Below the pieces are notes generated by a model. It had not been told where the DNA came from and did not search any database. It saw only the letters and a program-made list of their open reading frames with translations. From NCBI GenBank assembly GCA_026936325.1, contig JAPTHN010000075.1:372001-436000 (forward strand): a DNA stretch of 64,000 nucleotides, read 5' to 3'. Position 1 is the first letter of the stretch; every line of letters begins with the position of its first letter. The DNA is from Platynereis dumerilii (Eukaryota > Annelida > Polychaeta > Phyllodocida > Nereididae). Positions 1-10,725 of the stretch are shown here, piece after piece. The translations under genes and the position numbers were made by a program.

Positions 1-224
1 CATCTTTGGAACTTTGGAACTTGCCATTGCTTGGAGGAGAAGCTGTTCAAAGAAGCCGGAGTAGCTGAAAAGAAGGGTGGAAGCTCATCGAAGAAGCCAG
101 ATTTCCCACCATCTCCCTTATACCAGTCTATAGAAGACCTTGAGATGGAGTATCAAAGTAGCCAAGGAAATAGTGAACCACCTTTTCTGGATGAAAACTT
201 CTTGGGAGACCTGCATCAATGCTT
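1..224 (+). pseudogene. Relic exon of an unrecognised plus-strand gene (unit A copy)
   Basis: An open frame encodes an acidic, serine-rich peptide (EEKLFKEAGVAEKKGG, then SPLYQSIEDLEMEYQSS) and runs into GTAAGT at 225, a perfect 5' splice donor just before an in-frame stop. Unit B has the same frame with a few replacements, which is more coding-like than random. Unit C keeps only its first part and unit D barely any. I do not recognise the protein. It could be a decayed host exon duplicated along with the array, or chance. The left part lies outside the window. Confidence 0.35.
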
Positions 225-1586
225 GTAAGTTTGATGATGTACTGAAAGCTTGGTGGGTCGCCTTATGGGTTTGTTTTTCAATCAGGGTACGCTCTAGAAA
301 GTCACAAGATATCCAAAATGCCAGAAATACCATACATATATGTAAAAAAAAGTTACACAGAATTATTAAACATACTGAGACGGACCTACAGTAGCGAAAA
401 AATTATTCAAATCACTTGATAAATGCCCAAAAAAAATTTTTTGTGTCATTTTGACCAAAATTTACTGTCTCATTTGCAAATTTGGCAAATATCGCTTCAG
501 ATATTTTAGTCCTGACCTAACAATAAGTTCTAACCAATGTGAATATGCTTTCAACATGGCCCCAAGAGTTCAACATTAGAATTACATGCAACAACTATGA
601 TTAGTCCCTTCAGAATCCTGCATTGAACACATGAGGGTCAATTCCGTCGAATATTGTCCTCTCCGAAATAGGGTCAGCAAAACAGCAATAACATTAAATT
701 AAGAGTATTTTTATTTTATAGAAATACTCTTTCAATAGATTAGACAAAGTTTTGGTAAGTGTTTCACTTCAGTTGTACAAACTGCACAACGCTCGTAGCG
801 GAAAACATCAAAAACAGCTTTCGTCAAATAAACTGTCCTCTCCGAAAATATGCTGTCCTCTCCGAAGATGTCTATTTTCCTTGACACGCACAAAGTTCTT
901 GGCCAAAATTAAGCAAGTAAGACGACTTTTCATTGTCGGATATATATTTATCCACTCAGCACAAGCCCATACAACTGGGTGTTCCATACATCAAGTAATA
1001 GAGGGATGAGCACAGTGTTGACCTTGGTCAAATTATCTACAACAATGCAAAAAGTCAAATAAAAAAAATTCAGAATACTTGTAGCCCTAAAATTTTCAGA
1101 AATTCACGGCACGGTATATAGCAACAGAAAAAATTTAATTTGACGAGAAAATAACACCCTTATTTTTGACCCCCTTGAGACAAAACTATGTACCCCGATT
1201 GAAAAACAACCCTTATGTCACCAGAAAGTCTTAACTGAAATGCCTTGTGATCAGAAGTGGCCAAGAGTTCTCATAGTCATAGAGCAGAAGATATTCCATT
1301 CAACTGTCTTAGATTATGATTAGCAACCCAAAAGTCCATCTCATGAATTGAAAAATTCTTGTCACTCTGAAAACAACAATGATTTGCATTCCTCATCTCA
1401 CTGCAGATTGAGACAGCAACTTTCCCTCTTGCGGGAAAGGATGTCAGCAATCTGCATCTGCTGGGAATGTGCATCCCCATTTCAGCACTTGATGATGTAT
1501 TCATTGGGAAATATTGTTGGAAATCCAGTAGAATCCACATCAAAATTGCGCAACTACTATACTCTGCTCTCGTCTCGAGATTCAAA
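225..1586. other. Intergenic DNA between units, no gene seen
   Basis: Non-coding, AT-rich DNA downstream of gene 1. It carries the short direct repeat TGTCCTCTCCGAAA at about 655, 836 and 855. The open frames here do not resemble proteins and differ only as neutral DNA would between units A and B. Confidence 0.5.
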
Positions 1587-1640
1587 ATGGTAGACGTGGT
1601 TGACGAAAATTTGGAATTAATGCGAGAAACACAACAATAG
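1587..1640 (+). other. 17-codon micro-ORF, unit A copy
   Basis: ATG in the context TTCAAAATGG opens a 17-residue frame, MVDVVDENLELMRETQQ, followed by TAG. Units B and D have the equivalent ATG, length and stop position with several replacements and no frame change. Whether it is translated is unknown; it could be the start of a decayed first exon. It is short enough that the conservation may be chance. Confidence 0.3.
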
Positions 1641-2308
1641 AGCTTGGATTTTGCCTTTTCTTCAGTATGTAAAAAGGTATCGATACACTCGATGCATCCG
1701 AAAAGTTTTTGCCGATTATCGGATCCCAAAAATGTTGTTTTCGAAGACTTCCAATTGTTAATTACTTAATATACAGTACAACCCTAAATAAAGTAAGAAC
1801 ATTTTCTGTCAGAAGTCCTCTGTTTACCTATTTTGCCCTCTTTTCTCCTCTCCAACCCAAATCTCCTCACAACTCCCTTTGACTCCTTACAACAACCTTA
1901 GCCCACATTAAGAACTCTATTAAGACAACTAACAATGTAACTGCAATTAGCAGAGATGCAAAATATCAAGTGAATCAAACACAATGGGGGTGCTTGAGTT
2001 TAAATTGGTGTTGTTTAAACGTGATTTTAATGTAATTTTAATAGGTAGTTTCAAGTAGGTAAAAGTAGGAAGTGATTCAGGGGTAATCAGAAGGTGTGAA
2101 AGGGTAAAGTAGTGGCTGATTCTTCCTTCCTGCTGGGGTAATCGTACTGTATTTTGGGTTGTACTGTACCCCTGTTTTTTTTAGAAGTCATGAAGAGATG
2201 GCCTTGATCAGGAGGAACTTTTGCGCGCACACTCTTCGAAGAACACAGATAAACGTGTTTTGGAGAAATAAATTAACTTTAACCTCAGAACTGACTCTCT
2301 GTCAGATT
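1641..2308. other. 3' flank of gene 1
   Basis: No gene seen. About 1975-2165 is a stretch (TTTAAATTGGTG onward) that also occurs inside the hAT-type element at about 24360-24560, so this flank contains a dispersed repeat. No convincing minus-strand polyadenylation signal was found close to the stop codon. Confidence 0.45.
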
Positions 2309-2856
2309 TCACATTGTCCAGAGCCACCACATGAACTGCTGAGTTTTCCGAGCCGTCCAGAACCTCAGGTCATCAAGGTGTAGTCTTGCACAGTTTCCTC
2401 CATCATGGCAACCTAACTCGAAAGTCCTTACACTTAGAACACTTTCAAATATAGTTTTTGTTACGTATTTCTGCTTGCAGCCATCTAAATATACTTGTAT
2501 CCCGTAACTTTTACTGTAGACAATACCTAGGTGGTGCCACTGATCAAGAGTGACAGTCGGATACCCTACCAGAGAACGGTAGTGTGTGCCATTTTCGAAA
2601 GCAGTTCCGAGATTGAGACCTCCAGATACCCTTTGGAAATAGATGAACATCGACATAGATCTCAACAAAGTGGGCCAATCATGCGATTGCGCAGGTGCTT
2701 TGAACCATATTGCGAATGTTGCTCCATTTGGGCAATCAAAGATTTTCCCGAGACAGTCAGTTTCGTGGGTTCCCAAGTCAATGATGTTATTGTCGTATGT
2801 ACCAGCGTTAGGAATATAGATTGAAGAGCCAATCCTTCCTCCTGTCAAATACGGAC
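2309..2856 (-). CDS. Gene 1 exon 3: LamG domain and stop
   Basis: 548-bp terminal exon. The acceptor is a T-rich tract ending CAG before GTCCGTATTTG. It encodes 181 residues plus a split glycine codon and ends FMWWLWTM-TGA. Only two bases differ from gene 2. Confidence 0.9.
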
Positions 2857-5800
2857 CTGAAAAAAAAGGTCGGGTTATTTACTATTTTTCTCAGAACAGG
2901 TCTTCATGGCAATGAATGATGTTACAGAAACTTTATTGTAGACTGCATATAATCATTGGTCTTTTAAAAGTGGTTGAGTACATCACTGTGTCATATGTAC
3001 AATGTTTATTGTTTAAAGCATGATTTGTTTAAAGCATGATTTGTTCAGACTTTTACTTAGAAGTTCTAAAACAGGACTAGCATGACTGTCTCATTGGCAG
3101 TAGATAGATTGGAACCATTAAACAGGGTTAATTGTAATGAAATCATGACAGACTTTAAACAGAATGACTACGATGTTATTGCAATATAGGGGGAAGAGAA
3201 TCACTTCTAATTTATTTGAGCATTTTTAGAAGTTTACTTCAAAAGTAGTATAATTGAGGCAAGTCATTGTATTTTGTTTTACTGTGCCTGCAAGTTGAGA
3301 TATACCAATCCCCCGGGGGGGGGGGGGGGGTACTCATTATGAAAGGGTGTATATATAGAGGTTCCACTGGATGGTTTAAGTTTTTTGGCTCTCTAGGATT
3401 AAAATGGTATTGGTTTTTTATGAATTAAGATTAATTTGGTTGCCCTTTTTTCACCCCCAACATGTTTGGTACCGTTAGAATCGGCTTCAAACGACGGTTA
3501 GAATGGTATAAAAATCATAAAGATTAAATTGGTTTTGGATATTTTTACTAAAAAATTAAAATGGTTTGTGGTTTTGGCGTTGGTCTCACATTAAAATGGT
3601 TTTGGTTTTCAAAATCGCCGTGGCGCATCCCTATGCAAAAGTCCGCGAAGTACCGCCCCCGGGAACCAATTGAACGATTGTTTGCTGCTTGGCGTGACAG
3701 AGAAAAAGGCAGACAAGCAGAATCTAATTGTTTATCATCGTGCTGAAGAGAGCTTCAAATGACAGAGAAGAATTAAGTCAACAGGTAAGAACCGAAGATA
3801 AATATTTGATGATGTAACAAAATCAATCTCATTAAAATCCATGGTGAAAATACCCGAACTTGTAGTGAGTCATTGATTCTCCAAGATGCACTTACACATT
3901 TATAGTTGCCTATTAGATTGGACGTATGTTTCCAAAGTAAACAGAATAATGAATAATGATGTAGGCCTGTACGATATACATGTATACTTTCCTGCTTTTG
4001 TGCATATGGGTCTTAGAGCTCTTTGCAGATTAGCGGTCCACTGGAAAATTTTTTTTTCTAGTTTTCAACTTGCAAACTGGTTTTGCCAAATCATTGACAG
4101 TTTTCTGTTGGTTTCCTAATCTTCTTATTTGATGAAGTGCCTTAAGCGTCTTAAGCCGTTTAATTAGTTTGTTTATTGTCACCTATGGTGCTGGACATGA
4201 TAAGCACTGAATCAACTGATAAACCATAAGTGACACAGACAAAACATTTTTAAGCCAGTGACAGCACATGACCAAGTTGAAAGTTAATTTTGAAACTGGT
4301 TGGACCGCTAATTTGCAAACAGCTACAAAACAATCGACTATGAACTGCACTGACAATTTGTGTAACCATAAATGCTTCCCAGTGCCCAAAAATTATTTAG
4401 TATTTTTGTGCTTTCTCGTGATATTTGCAGTACGTCTCATATTTTCTCCATGGTGTTTGACATGACATATTGAGCTCAGGCCCTCACAAATTTAGTATGG
4501 ACATGCTTTATATATTGCACAAAAAAGTAGGTGCAAAAACCCCTATGCTTTAAACATGCTGCATGCAAATTCAGCTGATCTTTGACCCGTGAAAAGAAGC
4601 CTATTTGTTTTCTTTATTAATTTGCATTATAACGGTGGGGCACCAAAAGTTTATCGTCGTGATTTAAAATTCAGGAGAGGCTGTATGCTAAGTTTGAATG
4701 AGATTGGTAAGCAGGGGCACCCATGGTTATGGTCATAAGTTTTGGCGAAATTTCTTCAGGAAGAGCTTGCACTTCGCGCTGCTGAAAACCAGGGCTTTGG
4801 AGTCGGAGTTCGGAGTCGTGGAGTCGGAGGTTTTTGGCTGGAGTCGGAGGCGGAGTCGAACTTTGATTTTCTGGTAGAGTCGGAGTCGGAGTCGAAAATT
4901 AAAGTGGTGACTCCTAACTCCTTAAAATAATTAATATAATTTACAAAAACACAATTTCAAAAATGTGAAATGAATTCCAAATTTTACATAAAACTTCTCA
5001 AGCAAGTATTCATGCACAAAACCTATGAAAACTTTGTAGAATGACCTTTTTGTCTCTGTAACCATGTGATATTTATGTGCAATAATGCCGATAAGCGGAG
5101 TCGGGAGTCGCAGTCGTAAATCAGGAGACCTAAGGAGTCGGAGTCGGAGTCGCTTTTCAGAAAGGCAAAGGAGTCGGGAGTCTGAGTCGGTTCACTTATC
5201 ACCCGACTCCAAAGCCCTGCTAAAAACCTCAACAGCACAAATCGACCAAAGAAGTTGTCTACTTATAGCGCTTCTCAGATTGGTGGTCCATTGGAAAAAT
5301 AATTTACTTCTTTTCCATTTGCAAATTGGCTTTGCCAGGTCTTTGACAGTTCCAGTTGGTTTGCTATTCTTCTTATTATAAACGCATTTATTCATATCCT
5401 GTATACAAGTGCACAAATACAGGATGTAAAGCGCCATTTTGTCCCTTCATCTATCCGAATCTTAATCTCTCCTTACCTGGTGTTCCTGACACTCTGACAT
5501 TGGTGCCAAAAGCAGAGTAGGTGCCAACTGAATCCATTAGGACATGAACCAACAAATCTGGAATCATAATGTAATAAATGACATCAGAAAAAATAAACGG
5601 ATACAGTTTTCCAGTACAATGAGTACATGTTAAGATCCAAACCACCATACATGTTTTTTGGGGGCATATTATATGCGGCAAGGCGCCAAAGGGCCTCCAA
5701 AGATGGGCCAGCACTTGTCAACTTGAAAAGTTCAGTGGATCAGACAGGATGCAGGTAGTTATTTGAAGAATGATCGATAAAATGCCAGTTACTGTGCCAT

Positions 5801-7192
5801 ACCTTAGCTTTCATACCTTAAGGTATGACTTACGGTACATGTAATACATATAAGGGTCATTCTCAAATTTTGGGACAATTTGCATCATTAATTTGAATGC
5901 AATTGATATCTGAAGCATCACTCCACATCTGTTATTCATATTGCTATTTAGAACAACTGCATTTGGAACAAAAAGTCATTTGTTAGACCTTTTTTTGGTG
6001 CTGTGTGTCCAGTAATCCGTGCCAAATCAGTGGTTTTTTCCTGTCACTGGACCTGACATGACAAAATCAAGTGTTAATTTTCCTCCTAAAGCACCCTCAT
6101 TTTCAAAGTTTCTTGGCACAATTCATGAGAGTATAGACTTGAATTAATATATACATCATATTTAACTTTTTTCTTGTTTCATTTCATTGAATTAATTGAT
6201 GTAATAGACGTGTCACTAGTTAATGTTAATTTTTTTTGTCCACTCCGTTACTTGGCATAGCTCGACTCGCTATCTTTTTTAATGAGCAATTTCCACTAAA
6301 AGTCATAAGATGCTCATGCGCCATACTACCACAGCTTTCCAGATTTTCATTAAACAGGTATTCAACAAATTAAGGTATAATTTTCATTGGAACATTTTTT
6401 GGTCCCACTAAAATGTCCACTCCGTTACCTCCTACTCCGAGCTTACCAGTGATACCTTTTCAAAGAAATTTTATGTATATATTGCTGAGGGTGACAAGAT
6501 CAATAGAATGCAATCAAAACTTTGTATCTCTGAAATAGAATGCACTATTAAGAGAAGACCGAACCATTCCTGTCCACTCCGTTACCCATTCCTGTCCACT
6601 CCGTTACCACAAAAAATCGATATTTAATTAAAAAAACGATTGATCTGAGATGAAGTACTTCTGAAAATAAGACTTACATAATTTTTTTCATTTTTTTCTA
6701 TTTTTAAATTGCTCAAAAAGCAGGTTTTTTGCATCAAAAGTCCACTCCGTTACCACATTTTCCAGGGCATTTTGTCCCAAAATTTGAGAATGGCCCATAA
6801 ATACTGACCTCATGACATTCAACCGACCAATACCATAGCAGCTTACCTTCCTGAAGTTCTGCCATCAAGGAGGCAGCCTTGCTCGCGAAAGTTGAATTTA
6901 TGGGTAGCCCTGTGGAACTTGCTGATTTGGGACAAGCGAGACATAAGGTGCAGCTGGCATTACTGTAGGCAACACCGATGCACGACATGTCCGATTGAGT
7001 GTTGCATTTAACAGCGCAACCAATTCTCGTCATACTTGCAATGGTTTGTGTCGTGGAGCAGCTGACATTTCCTTGAACTTTGTAGAGTGCAGCTTTGGTT
7101 TCCATGGCAACAGCTACTTGTAATGTTGAAATAATTAGCAGACACATGAGCACCATTGCAAATTGATATTGTAGCTGTGAAAACAAAACCAT
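2309..7192 (-). CDS. Gene 1: secreted PAN/apple-like + LamG protein, three exons
   Basis: Predicted 324-residue secreted protein from exons 7192-6847, 5557-5477 and 2856-2309, all with GT-AG borders and phase-1 junctions (GAAG/GTAAGC; CCAG/GTAAGG; acceptors ending CAG). Residues 1-29 form a hydrophobic signal peptide (core VLMCLLIISTLQVAVA). Residues 30-115 hold a cysteine-rich module with GCAVKCNT, SCIGVAY and CTLCLACP, like a short PAN/apple domain. Residues 116-142 are a linker with LLVHV and VSGTP. Residues 143-324 are a LamG/concanavalin A-like fold with IDLGTHETDCLG, FAIWFKAP, LDQWHHLGIVYS, YLDGC and LHLDDLRFW. N-glycosylation sequons NVS, NAS, NST and NGT are present. The start is uncertain: Met13 (7156) is an alternative, because the bases just before it look like a 3' splice site (TTTTCACAG ending at 7175). 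Its role is unknown; extracellular ligand or glycan binding is inferred from the domains. Confidence 0.85.
2857..5476 (-). other. Gene 1 intron 2
   Basis: 2620-bp phase-1 intron. It contains a poly-G run at about 3313-3330 and a hAT-type element with (GGAGTC)n arms at 4790-5219. No other gene seen. Confidence 0.8.
4790..5219. mobile_element. hAT-type MITE with (GGAGTC)n arms, unit A copy
   Basis: Inverted ends CAGGGCTTTGGAGTCGG are flanked by 8-bp duplications CTGAAAAC (4782-4789) and CTAAAAAC (5220-5227), one mismatch. The arms are imperfect hexanucleotide repeats of GGAGTC, so the two ends can pair over a long distance. There is no transposase. The 8-bp duplication and CAGGG ends point to the hAT superfamily. 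Related copies lie at 13203-13596 and 41245-41673. Confidence 0.8.
5477..5557 (-). CDS. Gene 1 exon 2: linker
   Basis: 81-bp symmetrical exon, phase 1-1. It encodes LLVHVLMDSVGTYSAFGTN followed by VRVSGTP. The same exon is found in all four genes, with flanking AG and GT conserved, which is the main support for calling it. Confidence 0.85.
5558..6846 (-). other. Gene 1 intron 1
   Basis: 1289-bp phase-1 intron, mostly filled by the motif-bearing transposon at 5854-6796. The remaining DNA shows no coding signal. Confidence 0.8.
5854..6796. mobile_element. Non-autonomous DNA transposon with GTCCACTCCGTTACC repeats, unit A
   Basis: The ends are inverted repeats of about 25 bp: GGGTCATTCTCAAATTTTGG at 5854 and its complement ending at 6796. 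Inside, GTCCACTCCGTTAC(C) occurs five times in direct orientation (6238, 6415, 6572, 6594, 6740). It sits in intron 1 and was present before the A/B duplication; gene 3 has no equivalent. No reading frame resembles a transposase. The superfamily is not determined; the target duplication is unclear. Confidence 0.7.
6847..7192 (-). CDS. Gene 1 exon 1: signal peptide and PAN/apple-like module
   Basis: 346 bp giving 115 residues plus one base. The donor is GAAG/GTAAGC. The cysteines lie in the pattern of PAN/apple-like domains. If a 5'-UTR intron ends at 7175, the coding part would begin at the second methionine at 7156 and still contain a full signal peptide. Confidence 0.82.
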
Positions 7193-8244
7193 ATTGCTGT
7201 AATTCTTCGGATTTTGCAGTACTTAAGTTTCTACCAGATGGTATCTGTGCAGTGTCTCAGACAGAAATATACAATTTATCGGGAAACATATTGATATTTA
7301 CCTTCTGGTGTAAATAACAGCATCTTAGCTGTATGACACTAATGAAGTAAAATAATTAATTATGCAGATAATTTCCACCCAGAGAATCTTTGCTGAAGTG
7401 AAAATTTCAATACTTCAGGAATATTATGAGCTACACTGTTAAAAATGTTGGGACAAAATTGGTTTTTTAGATTCAAAAACCAAATTTCAATGCAAAACCA
7501 ACATGGATTTTTAAAAAAATCCATGTTGGTTTTTTGCATTGAAATTTGGTTTTTCAAAAAACGATTTTGAATCTAAAAAACCAATTTTGTCTGAAATTTT
7601 TTAGAGTGTATGCACTGTATGTGTATTATGTGAAGACCCTGAAGTTGTTGTTCAAGCATGCTGATATTGAATTAAATTTTGTCCTGGAAGATCGAATAGA
7701 ACCCTCATGATTATTTTTAATCACCAATTAATACATCAGCAGCAATCAGCAGAAAAAAGAGAGAATCAATAACAAAGTAATAATGTACCTTTAAAAAGAA
7801 AACTGCAGTTGAGGAATATGGCAATCCGATATTCCTATATTACATATAAAATTACATGAGAAAAGACACAATATAATTATTATAACAAATTGTCTGGTGC
7901 ATTACATAGTGGCGAGATCCCAGGACCTGAATATTCGTGGACTGAGTCGTTGGTTGGGGGTTATGGGGGACAGGGAACTCAAAAGTAAAATAGCAACGGA
8001 CGTGGGGGACGCAAAACCCTTTCTAAAGAGCTGAGGGGCTGGGAATTCAAAATTCAACTATAAAAAATTGCAAAAGGACAGGGAAATCAAAAGTAAAATG
8101 GCCAAGTGACAGAGGGACACAAAACTCCATCTAGAGTTTCTGGACTTCACAATCTAGAAATAAATGAATACGGCCACAGTTACCGTGAAATAAACAAGAG
8201 AAAAACTCCAATACCACCCCCCCCCCCCCGCATTGGTAACACAT
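7193..8244. other. Upstream region of gene 1
   Basis: Probable promoter and 5' flank of gene 1 with the palindromic MITE at 7434-7608. The sequence from 7193 to about 7350 is similar upstream of genes 2 and 3, so it may contain the 5' UTR or proximal promoter. No TATA box could be assigned. Confidence 0.45.
7434..7608. mobile_element. Palindromic foldback MITE, copy 1 (TA target)
   Basis: Nearly perfect palindrome whose arms read ...CCAATTTTGTC and ...AAATTTGGTTTTT, centred on AAATCCATGTTGG. It is flanked by TA at 7432-7433 and 7609-7610. Unit B has the empty site (GAGCTATGCACTG, about 15747-15759) with a single TA, proving insertion after the A/B duplication and a TA target as in Tc1/mariner elements. 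Confidence 0.9.
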
Positions 8245-8622
8245 GATAAAATATGGGTGTAATACGGTGTGTATCATTTGAAGATTATCAAAGGCTAACA
8301 ACAAAATCCTCGTTATTGAGGTCTCCACCCTCGGAGTCCAGTCGGAATTTTGATGATGACTCTGTCATTCCATAAAAAATGAATTCAAGTCCAAGTGGCA
8401 TCTTTGGAACTTTGGAACTTGCCATTGCTTGGAGGAGAAGCTGTTCAAAGAAGCCGGAGTAGCTGAAAAGAAGGGTGGAAGCTCATCGAAGAAGGAAGAT
8501 TTCCCACCATCTCCCTTATACCAGTCTATAGAAGACCTTGAGATGGAGTATCAAAGTAGCCAAGGAAATAGTGAACCACCTTTTCTGGATGTAAACTTCT
8601 TGGGAGACCTGCATCAATGCTT
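8245..8622 (+). pseudogene. Relic exons of an unrecognised plus-strand gene (unit B copy)
   Basis: Two coding-like stretches. The first, about 8318-8378, encodes SPPSESSRNFDDDSVI in frame. The second, about 8426-8622, encodes EEKLFKEAGVAEKKGG onward and reaches a GTAAGT donor at 8623. They lie in different frames here, with a stop between, so the copy is broken. Units A, C and D hold parts of the same sequence. The protein is not recognised. Confidence 0.4.
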
Positions 8623-10003
8623 GTAAGTTTGATGATGTACTGAAAGCTTGGTGGGTCGCCTTATGGGTTTGTTTTTCAATCAGGGTACGCTCTAGAAAGT
8701 CACAAGATATCCAAAATGCCAGAAATACCATACATATATGTAAAAAAAAGTTACACAGAATTATTAAACATACTGAGACGGACCTACAGTAGCGAAAAAA
8801 TTATTCAAATCACTTGATAAATGCCCGAAAAAATTTTTGTGTCATTTTGACCAAAATTTACTGTCTCATTTGCAAATTAGGCAAATATCGCTTCAGATAT
8901 TTTAGTCCTGACCTAACAATAAGTTCTAACCAATGTGAATATGCTTTCAACATGGCCCCAAGAGTTCAACATTAGAATTACATGCAACAACTATGATTAG
9001 TCCCTTCAGAATCCTGCATTGAACACATGAGGGTCAATTCCGTCGAATATTGTCCTCTCCGAAATAGGGTCAGCAAAACAGCAATAACATTAAATTAAGA
9101 GTATTTTTATTTTATAGAAATACTCTTTCAATAGATTAGACAAAGTTTTGGTAAGTGTTTCACTTCAGTTGTACAAACTGCACAACGCTCGTAGCGGAAA
9201 ACATCAAAAACAGCTTTCGTCAAATAAACTGTCCTCTCCGAAAATATGCTGTCCTCTCCGAAGATGTCTATTTTCCTTGACACGCACAAAGTTCTTGGCC
9301 AAAATTAAGCAAGTAAGACGACTTTTCATTGTCGGATATATATTTATCCACTCAGCACAAGCCCATACAACTGGGTGTTCCATACATCAAGTAATAGAGG
9401 GATGAGCACAGTGTTGACCTTGGTCAAATTATCTACAACAATGCAAAAAGTCAAATAAAAAAAATTCAGAATACTTGTAGCCCTAAAATTTTCAGAAATC
9501 CACGGCACGATATATAGCAACAGAAAAAATTCAATTTGGCGAGAAAATAACACCCTTATTTTTGACCCCCTTGAGACAAAACTATGTACCCCGATTGAAA
9601 AACAACCCTTATGTCACCAGAAAGTCTTAACTGAAATGCCTTGTGATCAGAAGTGGCCAAGAGTTCTCATAGTCATAGAGCAGAAGATATTCCATTCAAC
9701 TGTCTTAGATTATGATTAGCAACCCAAAAGTCCATCTCATGAATTGAAAAATTCTTGTCACTCTGAAAACAACAATGATTTGCATTCCTCATCTCACTGC
9801 AGATTGAGACAGCAACTTTCCCTCTTGCGGGAAAGGATGTCAGCAATCTGCATCTGCTGGGAATGTGCATCCCCATTTCAGCACTTGATGATGTATTCAT
9901 TGGGAAATATTGTTGGAAATCCAGTAGAATCCACATCAAAATTGCGCAACTACTATACTCTGCTCTCGTCTGAAATTTCGCGAACGAGACCTCGAGATTC
10001 AAA
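8623..10003. other. Intergenic DNA of unit B, no gene seen
   Basis: Matches 225-1586 of unit A. Unit B keeps about 21 bases (GAAATTTCGCGAACGAGACC) just before the micro-ORF that unit A has lost. No protein-like frame. Confidence 0.5.
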
Positions 10004-10057
10004 ATGGCGGACGTGGTTGACGAAAATTCGGAATTCTTGCGGAAAACACAACAATAA
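10004..10057 (+). other. 17-codon micro-ORF, unit B copy
   Basis: MADVVDENSEFLRKTQQ followed by TAA, in the good start context TTCAAAATGGCGG. Same length and stop position as the copies at 1587 (unit A) and 45879 (unit D). Confidence 0.3.
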
Positions 10058-10725
10058 AGCTTGGATTTTGCCTTTTCTTAGGTATATGAAAAGGTATCGA
10101 TACACTCGATGCATCCGAAAAGTTTTTGCCGATTATCGGATCCCAAAAATGTTGTTTTCGAAGACTTCCAATTGTGAATTACTTAATATACAGTACAACC
10201 CTAAATAAAGTAAGAACATTTTCTGTCAGAAGTCCTCTGTTTACCTATTTTGCCCTCTTTTCTCCTCTCCAACCCAAATCTCCTCACAACTCCCTTTGAC
10301 TCCTTACAACAACCTTAGCCCACATTAAGAACTCTATTAAGACAACTAACAATGTAACTGCAATTAGCAGAGATGCAAAATATCAAGTGAATCAAACACA
10401 ATGGGGGTGCTTGAGTTTAAATTGGTGTTGTTTAAACGTGATTTTAATGTAATTTTAATAGGTAGTTTCAAGTAGGTAAAAGTAGGAAGTGATTCAGGGG
10501 TAATCAGAAGGTGTGAAAGGGTAAAGTAGTGGCTGATTCTTCCTTCCTGCTGGGGTAATCGTACTGTATTTTGGGTTGTACTGTACCCCTGTTTTTTTTA
10601 GAAGTCATGAAGAGATGGCCTTGATCAGGAGGAACTTTTGCGCGCACACTCTTCGAAGAACACAGAGAAACGTGTTTTGGAGAAATAAATTAACTTTAAC
10701 CTCAGAACTGACTCTCTGTCATATT
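10058..10725. other. 3' flank of gene 2
   Basis: Equivalent to 1641-2308. No gene seen. Confidence 0.45.

Larger units (their letters stand above)
1..8398. repeat. Segmental duplication, unit A (contains gene 1)
   Basis: The first base of the window aligns with position 8399, and the two stretches stay collinear to about 8.4 kb with few substitutions per kilobase by eye; the offset drifts between 8312 and 8417 through indels. It includes all of gene 1, the 3' flank and the gene 1 upstream region. Unit A holds a palindromic MITE at 7434-7608 that unit B lacks. The unit start is cut by the window edge, so the boundary chosen here (CATCTTTGGAAC) is arbitrary within a tandem array. Confidence 0.95.

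Noticed and set aside
2531-2824. 97-residue plus-strand frame, repeated at 10948 and 58522
   Set aside because: It lies antisense over the LamG exon and is conserved only because that exon is.
5085-5381. Serine/arginine-rich frame resembling an SR protein
   Set aside because: It is a translation of the GGAGTC hexanucleotide repeats of a MITE.
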